A stretch of DNA of 5,339 nt from Myxococcales bacterium (GTDB taxonomy: Bacteria; Myxococcota; Polyangia; Fen-1088), in NCBI GenBank assembly GCA_003155465.1, contig PMCR01000308.1:2247-7585 (forward strand), in the 5' to 3' direction. The translations under genes and the position numbers were made by a program. Every line of letters starts with the position of its first letter. Position 1 is the first letter of the stretch. The notes under the pieces are model-generated. The model made no database searches. It worked only from the letters and a program-made list of their open reading frames with translations, and was not told the origin of the DNA. Positions 1 through 5,210 of this stretch are shown here, in pieces.

Positions 1-92
1 GCACTATGCATTCTGACCACACCGACGTCTCCGGCGACAAGTACAAACACCTGGCCGAGATCTACGCCGACAACCACGAGGCGCGCCGGTGA
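1..92 (+). CDS. C-terminal end of an unidentified protein (5'-truncated by window edge)
   Basis: A reading frame is open from the window edge and stops at TGA 90-92. The visible tail, from the ATG at 6, is 28 residues, hydrophilic, and ends NHEARR. The ATG could be an internal methionine; I think the gene begins outside the window because no ribosome-binding site can be seen before it. The stop codon overlaps a GTG start of the next small ORF (GTGA at 89-92), the usual layout of translationally coupled genes. I do not recognise the family from this short tail. It lies upstream of a decayed vapBC locus and is not obviously related to the defence operon. Confidence 0.4.
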   Translation, partial: TMHSDHTDVSGDKYKHLAEIYADNHEARR

Positions 93-268
93 AGCATGTT
101 TTCGTCGACAGCGGCGCGAGCGCCGCTCGAATTCCGGACACTGACATTAACGGCAACGAGATCCACCACCCACGGCAGACCTACATGCACCTCTTCATTG
201 TGCCTCTTTGCCGCCCTTCTGAATATGTGACCGGCACCATGCGCGCGCTGCCGGCCCTCTGGCGATAG
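89..268 (+). CDS. Small hypothetical ORF, 59 codons, overlapping the preceding stop
   Basis: The frame runs from GTG at 89 to TAG at 266-268. The product would begin VKHVFVDSGAS, carry a hydrophilic stretch with IHHPRQTY, then a short hydrophobic segment (MHLFIVPL) and end ALPALWR. The start overlaps the upstream TGA by GTGA, which favours real translational coupling. No family is recognised. It may be an intact small protein, or the N-terminal stub of a longer gene cut short by the rearrangements that damaged the neighbouring toxin-antitoxin locus. No ribosome-binding site is evident beyond coupling, so confidence is modest. Confidence 0.35.
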   Translation: MKHVFVDSGASAARIPDTDINGNEIHHPRQTYMHLFIVPLCRPSEYVTGTMRALPALWR

Positions 269-290
269 ACTTTGAAGAACCATCACGACG

Positions 291-298
291 AGGAGAGG
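291..298 (+). promoter_or_regulatory. Ribosome-binding site for the vapB-like gene
   Basis: AGGAGAGG lies 6 bases before the GTG at 305. This strong Shine-Dalgarno match selects GTG 305 as the antitoxin start over the in-frame TTG at 272, which has no such site and would add 11 residues the family does not have. Confidence 0.65.
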
Positions 299-304
299 TC
301 GACC

Positions 305-557
305 GTGGCCCCACCAATCAATAGCGAAGAAGTCGAGAGACTGGCGCACGAGATCGCCGCGTATACCGGTGAAAGCGTTCCAGACGCCATTCGCAACGCC
401 CTTCGCGAGCGCCTGGACCGGCAGAAGGCGCGCGGCAAGCGCGCGTCTTCCTTGCGCCCGCAGTTGCAGGAGATCCGCAAGCGATGCGCAGCGCTTCCGA
501 GGCCCGACCAGCGAACGGCGGATCCTTGGATACGATTCTGTCGGACTTCCCCACTGA
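305..557 (+). pseudogene. vapB: VapB-type antitoxin (PSK_trans_fac/Rv0623-like), frameshifted near the C terminus
   Basis: The N-terminal 73 codons (305-523) read as a VapB-family antitoxin: EVERLAHEIAAYTGESVPDA, then IRNALRERLDR, then RCAALPRPDQRTAD. This is the usual DNA-binding helix region followed by a toxin-binding tail. In this frame the sequence then runs into unrelated residues. The expected family ending, ILGYDSVGLPH followed by a stop, is present immediately afterwards but in the +1 frame (522-557, TGA 555-557). Restoring the frame gives about 85 residues, the normal VapB length. The junction lacks roughly a Glu codon plus two bases, as expected of a small deletion. The rejoined stop overlaps the toxin ATG (TGATG at 555-559), the standard vapBC layout. 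A sequencing error could mimic this, but the toxin is also destroyed, so real decay is likelier. The N-terminal half could still bind DNA. Confidence 0.75.
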
Positions 558-574
558 TGGTCATCGATACTTCA
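557..574 (+). pseudogene. vapC: VapC-type PIN-domain toxin, only the first six codons remain
   Basis: ATG at 557 overlaps the restored vapB stop and encodes MVIDTS, the classic start of VapC PIN-domain ribonucleases; the Asp is the first of the catalytic acidic residues that hold the metal. In intact relatives the sequence continues as a hydrophobic ALLAILL-like strand and helix. Here it turns at once into an Arg/Pro/His-rich frame (GRRSPQARRHH) with no PIN features. None of the three forward frames in the next 260 bases resumes a VapC-like sequence. The toxin is therefore truncated at about base 574 by a deletion or insertion junction. Confidence 0.65.
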
Positions 575-834
575 GGCCGGCGGTCCCCACAAGCACGGCG
601 ACATCATCCCCGACGTGCTCGAGGCTCCAGACCGAACCGCTCACGCTCGGTGCAGCCGAAATCCCGCGGTTCAGGCCGATCCCTTCCACTTGGCCGGTCG
701 AGCAGAGGTCGTCAGGGTCCAGTTTCTCTTGACTAACCTCGGCATAGGGCGCGAAATCATGTCCCAGCCCCTGGCCAGGTGCCCTGACCAGCGGGCGAAC
801 TTGAGAGCCTTTGACCAGACCCAGCGGGACGTGC
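575..834 (+). other. 260-base stretch with no recognisable gene, between the vapC stub and the Thoeris operon
   Basis: I see no RNA gene, repeat or known protein here. One forward frame (from 558 on into 899) and one reverse frame (ATG at 842 down to a stop at 561, 93 codons) are open across it. GC-rich DNA produces such frames by chance. The reverse ORF would begin inside the first TIR gene and end inside vapC, which argues against it. The stretch should hold the promoter of the defence operon. The best -35-like hexamer is TTGACT at 729-734, but nothing resembling a good -10 follows at the proper distance, so I do not call a promoter. Confidence 0.5.
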
Positions 835-1317
835 ATGCGCAATGTCTATTTCTCTTTCCACTACAGAGACATTTGGAAGGAGAACCAGATCCGGAATAGC
901 GGGGTTGTCGGCGGTGCGAAGTCAGCTGGCTTCGCGGATCGGTCGCTCTGGGAGGAGGCAAAGCAGAAGAATCGTGGCGCTTTGGAGAAGGTCATCGCCG
1001 AAGGACTGGAAGGGACCTCTGTGACGGCAGTGCTGATCGGATCCCAAACGGCGTCGCGGCCATGGGTGAAGTACGAGATCCAGCAGAGCATCAAGCGAAA
1101 GAATGCGCTCATCGGCGTCCATCTCAACAAGGTGCCTGATCGAAATGGACGGGTAGCCCGGAGGGGACGCGTGCCAAGTCTGCTGAAGCAGCATGACACC
1201 CCAATCCAGGTGTGGTCCAACGCCAAGGAGTTCGGGGAATGGGTCGAGTCCGCATGGAAGGCGCAGAACCAAAGGCCGGGCTTCTTCGACCGGATCGTGA
1301 ATGCAATAGGGTTCTGA
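835..1317 (+). CDS. thsB: Thoeris ThsB-like TIR-domain protein, copy 1 (160 aa)
   Basis: This is a small single-domain TIR-like protein of the ThsB (DUF1863/MTH538-like) type. It shows the family marks in order: start strand VYFSFHYRDIW (residues 4-14), NSGVV (21-25), GFADRSLWEEAK (32-43), TSVTAVLIGS (61-70), WVKYEI (77-82) and the late FGEWVE (133-138). In studied Thoeris systems ThsB senses phage and makes a cyclic ADP-ribose isomer from NAD+; Glu81 in WVKYEI is the candidate catalytic acid, by analogy. ATG 835 is preferred over the in-frame TTG at 811 because the second copy and the family both begin just before the FFSFHY strand. The ribosome-binding site is weak. Compared with copy 2 it has a C-terminal extension of about 15 residues (KAQNQRPGFFDRIVNAIGF region), and the segment around residues 98-125 differs strongly. 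It ends 3 bases before thsA and so is probably the first operon gene. Confidence 0.9.
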   Translation: MRNVYFSFHYRDIWKENQIRNSGVVGGAKSAGFADRSLWEEAKQKNRGALEKVIAEGLEGTSVTAVLIGSQTASRPWVKYEIQQSIKRKNALIGVHLNKVPDRNGRVARRGRVPSLLKQHDTPIQVWSNAKEFGEWVESAWKAQNQRPGFFDRIVNAIGF

Positions 1318-1320
1318 GCC

Positions 1321-2766
1321 ATGTCGGCAATCGAACGAAAGGCCCTGCTCTCCGGTTTTCAGCGAGAGATGGATTCCGATAGTGTGGCGCTGTTCATCGG
1401 CGCGGGAATGTCTCGTGCGTCTGGTTTCGTGGATTGGAAGGGCCTGATGAAGGAGGTCGCTGATGATCTCGGCCTCGACATCAACCGCGAAACGGATCTG
1501 ATCGCACTGGCCCAGTACCACCACAACAGTCGGAAGACCCGGCATCGAATCAACCAGCTGCTGGTCACCGAGTTCACGAAGGGTGTCACCCTCACTGAGA
1601 ATCATCGTCTTTTCGCGTCGTTGCCTATTTCTACGATCTGGACAACCAACTACGACCGCCTGATCGAGGATGCGTTCACTTCAGCAGGCAAGCGCGTGGA
1701 CGTGAAGAGGCGACAAGCGGATCTTCCGATTACCAAGCCTCGTGCCGACGTCACGGTCTACAAGATGCACGGCGATGTCGATGCCCCAGACGACGCCGTC
1801 CTGACAAAGGATGACTACGCGACCTTCGAGACGCACCGGAACCTCTTTAGTGTGCAGCTCCGCGGCCACCTGGTCTCGAAGTCATTCTTGTTCTTGGGCT
1901 ACAGTTTTTCCGATCCCAATATCGACTACATCCTTGCCCGAATCCGTGCACAGCTTGGCTCGAACAAACGCGAGCACTACTGCATTATGCGGAAGGTTCT
2001 AAAGGGCCCCGGCATGGACGAGGCAGAGGTCCACTACCAAACTCGAAAGCTCACCCTGCGAATCGAAGACCTGCAGAACTACGGTATTCAAACGCTACTC
2101 GTCGACGACTACGCGGAAATCACCGACCTGCTGCGAGACCTCAAGCGTCGAGCCGTCCGTCGAAACGTCTTCATCTCTGGCAGTGCCCACGACCCAGCAC
2201 CGATGACAGCAGCAGCGCTCGAGTCGTTCTCTCGGGCGCTGGGACGGGAAATCGTGAGACAAGACTACAACCTCATATCCGGACTAGGCCTTGGGATAGG
2301 AGGCGCGGTCACCATGGGCGCGCTTGAGCAGCTGTACTCGACACCCGTCGTGCAGCTGGAGGAGCGCCTGACCCTTCGGCCATTTCCACAGGTTGCCCCT
2401 TCGAGCGGCTCCCGCGATGACATCTGGGAACGATACCGGCAGGACATGATCTCCCGGGCCGGCTTTGCCGCGTTCATAGCCGGAAACAGACTCGACGGGT
2501 CCTCCGGACGTACCGTGGATGCTCAAGGGGTAATCCGTGAATTCGAGATCGCTGTTGCCGCGGGCGTCTATCCCATCCCCATCGGCGCTACTGGTTCTGC
2601 GGCGAAAGCGCTGAGCGACAAGGTCCTGGCTGACCCGCACGCTTACTACGGATCGTTTGGGCCCAGCGTTCTAAGCTACCTGCAGATCCTGGCTGACCAC
2701 AGCGCTGGCGAGACGGCATGGATTGATGCAGTGATTGGAATCCTACGAACGGTAGCACCAAAATAG
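1321..2766 (+). CDS. thsA: Thoeris ThsA: SIR2 NADase fused to a SLOG signal-sensing domain (481 aa)
   Basis: This is the effector of type I Thoeris. Known ThsA is a SIR2-type NADase activated when a TIR-made cyclic ADP-ribose isomer binds its SLOG domain; the resulting NAD+ loss aborts infection. Residues 1-275 form the SIR2-like domain: ALFIGAGMS (23-31) for nucleotide binding, TTNYD (108-112) with Asn110, YKMHGD (147-152) with His150, and FLGYSFSDPNID (191-202). Asn110 and His150 sit almost exactly where the catalytic Asn112 and His152 lie in the Bacillus cereus protein, so the active site looks intact. Residues 280-481 form the SLOG domain: NVFISGSAH (282-290), the Gly-rich GLGLGIGG (321-328), FIAGNR (385-390) and REFEIA (406-411). 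Length matches the family (about 480). There is no membrane segment, unlike the transmembrane-Macro form of ThsA. It follows thsB copy 1 by 3 bases with a weak AGGG, suggesting translational coupling. Confidence 0.95.
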   Translation: MSAIERKALLSGFQREMDSDSVALFIGAGMSRASGFVDWKGLMKEVADDLGLDINRETDLIALAQYHHNSRKTRHRINQLLVTEFTKGVTLTENHRLFASLPISTIWTTNYDRLIEDAFTSAGKRVDVKRRQADLPITKPRADVTVYKMHGDVDAPDDAVLTKDDYATFETHRNLFSVQLRGHLVSKSFLFLGYSFSDPNIDYILARIRAQLGSNKREHYCIMRKVLKGPGMDEAEVHYQTRKLTLRIEDLQNYGIQTLLVDDYAEITDLLRDLKRRAVRRNVFISGSAHDPAPMTAAALESFSRALGREIVRQDYNLISGLGLGIGGAVTMGALEQLYSTPVVQLEERLTLRPFPQVAPSSGSRDDIWERYRQDMISRAGFAAFIAGNRLDGSSGRTVDAQGVIREFEIAVAAGVYPIPIGATGSAAKALSDKVLADPHAYYGSFGPSVLSYLQILADHSAGETAWIDAVIGILRTVAPK

Positions 2767-2774
2767 AATCGCCC

Positions 2775-2780
2775 AGGAGG
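2775..2780 (+). promoter_or_regulatory. Strong ribosome-binding site for the second thsB
   Basis: AGGAGG lies 5 bases before ATG 2786, in the 19-base gap after thsA. It is the best Shine-Dalgarno sequence in the operon and fixes the start. If its strength holds in the cell, the second ThsB would be translated independently of, and perhaps more than, the first, which has only a weak site. Confidence 0.8.
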
Positions 2781-2785
2781 ACAGC

Positions 2786-3229
2786 ATGGCCCGACGAGTG
2801 TTCTTCAGTTTCCATTACGAAGACGACATCTGGCGCGCGACCATTGTTCGCAATTCAAATGTGGTCGATGGTTCAGCCGCAGCCGGCTTTCAAGACGCCT
2901 CTCTGTGGGAGGAGGCGAAGAAGAAGGGCGATGAGGCGATCAGCCGCATGATTGATCGTGGGCTTGATGACACGACGGTGACGGCGGTTCTTATCGGAGC
3001 CGAGACCTCAATTAGAAGGTGGGTCGACTACGAAATCATGAAGAGCATCGAACGTGGAAACGGCTTGCTCGGACTCTACATCGACCAAATCAGGGGGAGC
3101 GACCAGAGGACCAGCCTAAGAGGTGCAGTTCCTCAGCGCCTGCGCACAGCGAATGCCCCGGTTTACGAATGGGACAGGATGCGGTTCGGAGAATGGGTTG
3201 AGGCTGCAGCCCGACAGGCAGGAAGGTAG
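2786..3229 (+). CDS. thsB: Thoeris ThsB-like TIR-domain protein, copy 2 (147 aa)
   Basis: A paralogue of the first TIR gene, with the same motifs in the same order: RVFFSFHYEDDIWR (4-17), RNSNVV (22-27), GFQDASLWEEAKKKG (34-48), TTVTAVLIG (63-71), RRWVDYEI (77-84) and FGEWVEAA (134-141). Glu83 in DYEI is the candidate catalytic acid. As in known ThsB, it should be a cytoplasmic enzyme that detects infection and makes the NAD+-derived messenger that activates ThsA. The two copies agree closely in the core but diverge around residues 98-125 and at the C terminus; this copy stops soon after the final helix. Variation among co-resident ThsB proteins is known to go with recognition of different phages, so the pair plausibly broadens the trigger range (inference). 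The last bases contain the ribosome-binding site of the next gene. Confidence 0.93.
   Translation: MARRVFFSFHYEDDIWRATIVRNSNVVDGSAAAGFQDASLWEEAKKKGDEAISRMIDRGLDDTTVTAVLIGAETSIRRWVDYEIMKSIERGNGLLGLYIDQIRGSDQRTSLRGAVPQRLRTANAPVYEWDRMRFGEWVEAAARQAGR
3221..3226 (+). promoter_or_regulatory. Ribosome-binding site for the TIR-TPR gene, inside the end of thsB copy 2
   Basis: GGAAGG sits 7 bases before ATG 3234 and within the last codons of the preceding gene. It supports ATG 3234 over the in-frame ATG at 3123, which would add 37 residues overlapping thsB copy 2 with no TIR-like content. The arrangement ties the fourth gene to the Thoeris operon. Confidence 0.75.
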
Positions 3230-3233
3230 CCTC

Positions 3234-4802
3234 ATGGTACCGGGTTCGCGAGGTAGCGTATTCGTTTCGTATGCTCGGGAGGATGCGGCCGCTGTCGATC
3301 TGTTGGTTGAGGCCCTGAAACGCTACGATCTCGACGTATGGATTGACCGCGAAAGAATCAGGCCAGGTGAGCGCTGGAGAGATGCGATCACTGGTGCTAT
3401 CGGCTCCGGCTCCCGTTTTCTCGCGTGCTTCTCGAGTGCATTCATCGCGAGGGAGGTAACATACATGAAAGAGGAGCTCGCCTTGGCTGCCGAGCTGATG
3501 AGGAAAGGCACGCTCCAAACTTCGTGGTTCATTCCGGTCCGTTTGGACGGGTGCAATCTCGCCGACATCCACCTGCCCGCTAGGCTGCAGCTTTCCGATT
3601 TACAGGTCGTGGACCTCCACACGGATTGGGCCGACGGGGTGCAGAGGATCGCGGGGGCAGTCTCTAGTGTGCCACCCAAGGCGGTTCAGGAACGATCGGT
3701 CAAGGATTTCGTGATCCTGGTCGCTGACTTCGTAAAGCTTGGAACGGCCTCCTTCGACATCGCCGGCCGCATCTTCGCAGCACTCACCGATGCCATTCAA
3801 GGCGCTAGCCTGTCGCGTGTGTTTCTCGAGCGCGTCCATCGACGTTTCTACAATGAGGACGATTCTGCAAATGCCACTGAGATCTCGCGACTCGCTCACG
3901 AGCGCCAGGCGCGGTTCGTCATATACGGTGTATACGATGACGCCGGAGTCACTCCCTCCTTTCAACTTGGCCGGGCGGAGCCACTGCAGCTGTACTCCAA
4001 TGCTCCGGTGCCGGGTGGAAAGTGGGAGATTGACCTGAGAGATTTCCGGGTTGCCGCCCGTCTCGGGATTGCGTCGGATAAGCATGCGCCAGGTATCTCC
4101 GTCCTAGGGCCACAACGGCGCCTCCATGAGCACGCTGCAGGTCAAAACATAGGATTGTTCGTCCGCGATATTATCCCAGCTGAAATGACCTTGTTGACGT
4201 TAACCTCGGTCGCAATGCTGGCAGATCCGGAAGACGCCCAAGTGGCTGCGCGGCTGGCGGCACAGGCCGGTGACAGACTTTGGAAGCTCGCGGAGTCGAC
4301 GCAACTGTCGGACCCTGACTTCTGGCGCAACGTTACTTCGGTCGCCCTTGAAGCGTACGCCAAGAGCTTGACGGACGCTCGGGCCCAAGGCGCGACCCAA
4401 GGGGAAGCGAGCCTCGACAACATTATCGCCGTGTTCTCAAAACAGATCAGCGTGGATCCGAGCAGCAGCCTTGCCCTGTACAATCGCGGCTATTCTTATC
4501 ATGTGCGAAACGCGCCAGGGGATGTGGAGCGGGCGATAGCAGACTATGGAGCCGCGCTGGACCGCACCCCAGCTTTTGGTATGGCACGCCTCCATCGTGG
4601 AATGCTGCTCTTCAACACGGGTCGCTTCGTGGAGGCAATAAGCGATTTCGAATCCCTCCTGGAAGCTGAGCCCAATCACGGAGCGGTGCCCGCTCTCCTA
4701 GCAGCACTTTCGGATTTTCTGGTTCGGCAGCCTTCCTCACCTGCCCGACCAGCCGCTATGCGGATCCTCGCCCGTCACGGCAGGCCAACACCGGGACCGT
4801 AG
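3234..4802 (+). CDS. TIR_2-domain protein with TolB/FlgO-like middle region and C-terminal TPRs (522 aa)
   Basis: Three parts can be seen. Residues 5-145 are a TIR domain of the TIR_2 type, unlike the two ThsB copies: SVFVSYARED (8-17), LDVWIDRERIRPGERW (33-48), SGSRFLACFS (58-67) and YMKEELALA (77-85), where Glu80 or Glu81 is the candidate NAD-cleaving acid. Residues about 157-245 (DFVILVADF, later AHERQARFVIYGVYDD) resemble the TolB-N/FlgO-like module of signalling proteins; this is a weaker call. Residues 412-480 hold two TPR units (LYNRGYSYHV with AIADYGAALD; ARLHRGMLLF with AISDFESLL), with helical remnants on each side. No signal peptide or convincing membrane span is seen. It lies 4 bases after thsB copy 2 and is probably co-transcribed. 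TPRs commonly bind proteins, so it may recognise a phage or host protein and then act as a TIR enzyme, either feeding ThsA or depleting NAD+ itself. The domain calls are firm; the role is inference. Confidence 0.9.
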   Translation: MVPGSRGSVFVSYAREDAAAVDLLVEALKRYDLDVWIDRERIRPGERWRDAITGAIGSGSRFLACFSSAFIAREVTYMKEELALAAELMRKGTLQTSWFIPVRLDGCNLADIHLPARLQLSDLQVVDLHTDWADGVQRIAGAVSSVPPKAVQERSVKDFVILVADFVKLGTASFDIAGRIFAALTDAIQGASLSRVFLERVHRRFYNEDDSANATEISRLAHERQARFVIYGVYDDAGVTPSFQLGRAEPLQLYSNAPVPGGKWEIDLRDFRVAARLGIASDKHAPGISVLGPQRRLHEHAAGQNIGLFVRDIIPAEMTLLTLTSVAMLADPEDAQVAARLAAQAGDRLWKLAESTQLSDPDFWRNVTSVALEAYAKSLTDARAQGATQGEASLDNIIAVFSKQISVDPSSSLALYNRGYSYHVRNAPGDVERAIADYGAALDRTPAFGMARLHRGMLLFNTGRFVEAISDFESLLEAEPNHGAVPALLAALSDFLVRQPSSPARPAAMRILARHGRPTPGP

Positions 4803-4956
4803 TCCGAACGTAAGCCCCTTACAGGCGGGGTGATTGCGGTGAGACGACGCATGAGGGAGATTGGCGTGGATGGCAACGACTCGGGCGAAAACGCGCAGAG
4901 CCTGGACTTCCCGACAGCGACGACCGCCCGCGTACGAGTTTGTTCGGGGCGCTGCT
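4803..4956. other. Intergenic stretch downstream of the defence operon
   Basis: No gene is recognised. A forward ORF starting at GTG 4830 reads into the transposase remnant on the opposite strand and has no family-like sequence. The reverse frame that carries the IS91 leader stays open here down to 4819, but its residues (RSSLSGSPGSARF and after) are low-complexity and not transposase-like. A 5-base stem with a 3-base loop (4810-4822) follows the operon by a few bases but lacks a T-run, so it is not a convincing terminator. The break between operon-side DNA and transposon-side DNA probably lies between about 4803 and 4972. Confidence 0.4.
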
Positions 4957-4980
4957 ACAGGGCTTGGTTCGCAGCCCTGT
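4957..4980. repeat. Perfect inverted repeat, 8-bp stem, 8-base loop
   Basis: ACAGGGCT (4957-4964) is the exact reverse complement of AGCCCTGT (4973-4980). It marks the point where the IS91 transposase homology on the minus strand ends, which makes it of interest as a possible breakpoint, although secondary structure in GC-rich DNA could also explain it. Confidence 0.6.
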
Positions 4981-4986
4981 CCACTG

Positions 4987-5004
4987 CTGCTCGAAGGGGA
5001 GCAG
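4987..5004. repeat. Perfect inverted repeat, 6-bp stem, 6-base loop
   Basis: CTGCTC (4987-4992) pairs with GAGCAG (4999-5004) around GAAGGG. It lies within the IS91 leader fragment and only 6 bases from the preceding inverted repeat. Confidence 0.5.
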
Positions 5005-5070
5005 GTGTTGCTGGATTACCTGGAAGAGCGCTGTCTTCTCGGGTTCCCGCCGCGCGTAGGTGTACCCGGT

Positions 5071-5089
5071 CGCGTGCTTTGCGCACGCG
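5071..5089. repeat. Perfect inverted repeat, 7-bp stem, 5-base loop
   Basis: CGCGTGC (5071-5077) pairs with GCACGCG (5083-5089). On the minus strand the loop reads GCAAA. It lies 3 bases before the terminator-like hairpin, so the two could stack in a transcript of either strand. Confidence 0.55.
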
Positions 5090-5092
5090 GCT

Positions 5093-5113
5093 ACCTCCAT
5101 GATGGAGGTTTTT
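5093..5113 (+). terminator. Terminator-like hairpin with T-run
   Basis: ACCTCC (5093-5098) pairs with GGAGGT (5104-5109) around a 5-base loop, and TTTTT (5109-5113) follows. This has the shape of a rho-independent terminator for + strand transcription, about 290 bases past the last operon gene. The stem is short and not GC-extreme, and the same bases form the start of the minus-strand transposase fragment. It may therefore be a fortuitous site or one that once shielded the transposase from incoming transcription. Confidence 0.4.
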
Positions 5114-5159
5114 CGGCAGGCGATGGCCGATGGTTGCTTCGGCTAACGGCGCTTCCCTC

Positions 5160-5196
5160 CCGTCGCGGGGACGGCGCCAGCCGGTCTCAGCCGGCT
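5160..5196. repeat. Two adjacent inverted repeats
   Basis: CCGTC (5160-5164) pairs with GACGG (5170-5174), and AGCCGG (5179-5184) pairs with CCGGCT (5191-5196). With the other hairpins they make the 4957-5196 interval unusually rich in short perfect palindromes. This could reflect a transposon end or a structured RNA. Confidence 0.45.
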
Positions 5197-5210
5197 CCCG
5201 TGCGGTGGAT

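Larger units (their letters stand above)
4972..5100 (-). pseudogene. IS91-family transposase, N-terminal zinc-binding leader fragment
   Basis: Read on the minus strand from ATG 5100, the product begins MEVAACAKHATG and then gives YTYARREPEKTALFQVIQQ, HLLPFEQQW. This is the characteristic leader of IS91-type rolling-circle (HUH, Y2) transposases just before their Cys-rich zinc-binding domain (Zn_Tnp_IS91). After residue 43 the match stops. The expected FV..E...FL.CG segment and the zinc cysteines are absent, as is the rest of the roughly 350-400-residue enzyme with its catalytic tyrosines. The frame stays open to 4819 but is not transposase-like. A TAG lies in frame upstream of ATG 5100, so there is no longer N terminus. 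This is a dead fragment, evidence that a mobile element inserted beside the defence operon. The identification rests on recall of the leader motif, not an alignment. Confidence 0.6.
4972..5100 (-). mobile_element. Remnant of an IS91-family rolling-circle element
   Basis: The same bases as the transposase fragment. IS91-type elements move by rolling-circle replication and can carry neighbouring DNA when termination fails, so one beside a defence operon suggests a route of mobilisation. Neither end of the element can be defined: the left side is truncated, and I cannot place terIS on the right. Bases 5101-5339 may be part of it or of another insertion. Confidence 0.5.

Noticed and set aside
62..349. 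Minus-strand 95-codon ORF over the left edge
   Set aside because: It overlaps the forward coupled frames and the vapB start, and nothing family-like is seen.
729..757. Promoter TTGACT with a -10 at 752-757
   Set aside because: The -35 matches well but the hexamer at the right spacing (CGAAAT) matches TATAAT at only three positions.
811..834. TTG 811 as start of thsB copy 1
   Set aside because: It adds eight residues (MTRPSGTC) absent from copy 2 and from the family; ATG 835 places the first TIR strand at the N terminus as expected.
561..842. Minus-strand 93-codon ORF
   Set aside because: It starts inside thsB copy 1 and ends in the vapC stub, has no recognised motif, and open frames on both strands are common in GC-rich DNA.
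922..1605. Minus-strand 227-codon ORF
   Set aside because: It is the shadow of thsB copy 1 and thsA, which carry clear conserved motifs on the + strand.
3123..3233. Longer start (ATG 3123) for the TIR-TPR gene
   Set aside because: It would overlap the end of thsB copy 2 by over 100 bases, has no good ribosome-binding site, and the added 37 residues are not TIR-like; GGAAGG before ATG 3234 fits better.
4810..4830. Terminator right after the operon
   Set aside because: Only a 5-bp stem (GTAAG/CTTAC) or an alternative CCCC/GGGG pairing is possible, and no T-run follows.
4830..5102. Forward ORFs from GTG 4830 and from 4861
   Set aside because: They are antisense to the IS91 leader, Arg/Ser/Ala-rich, without recognised domains.
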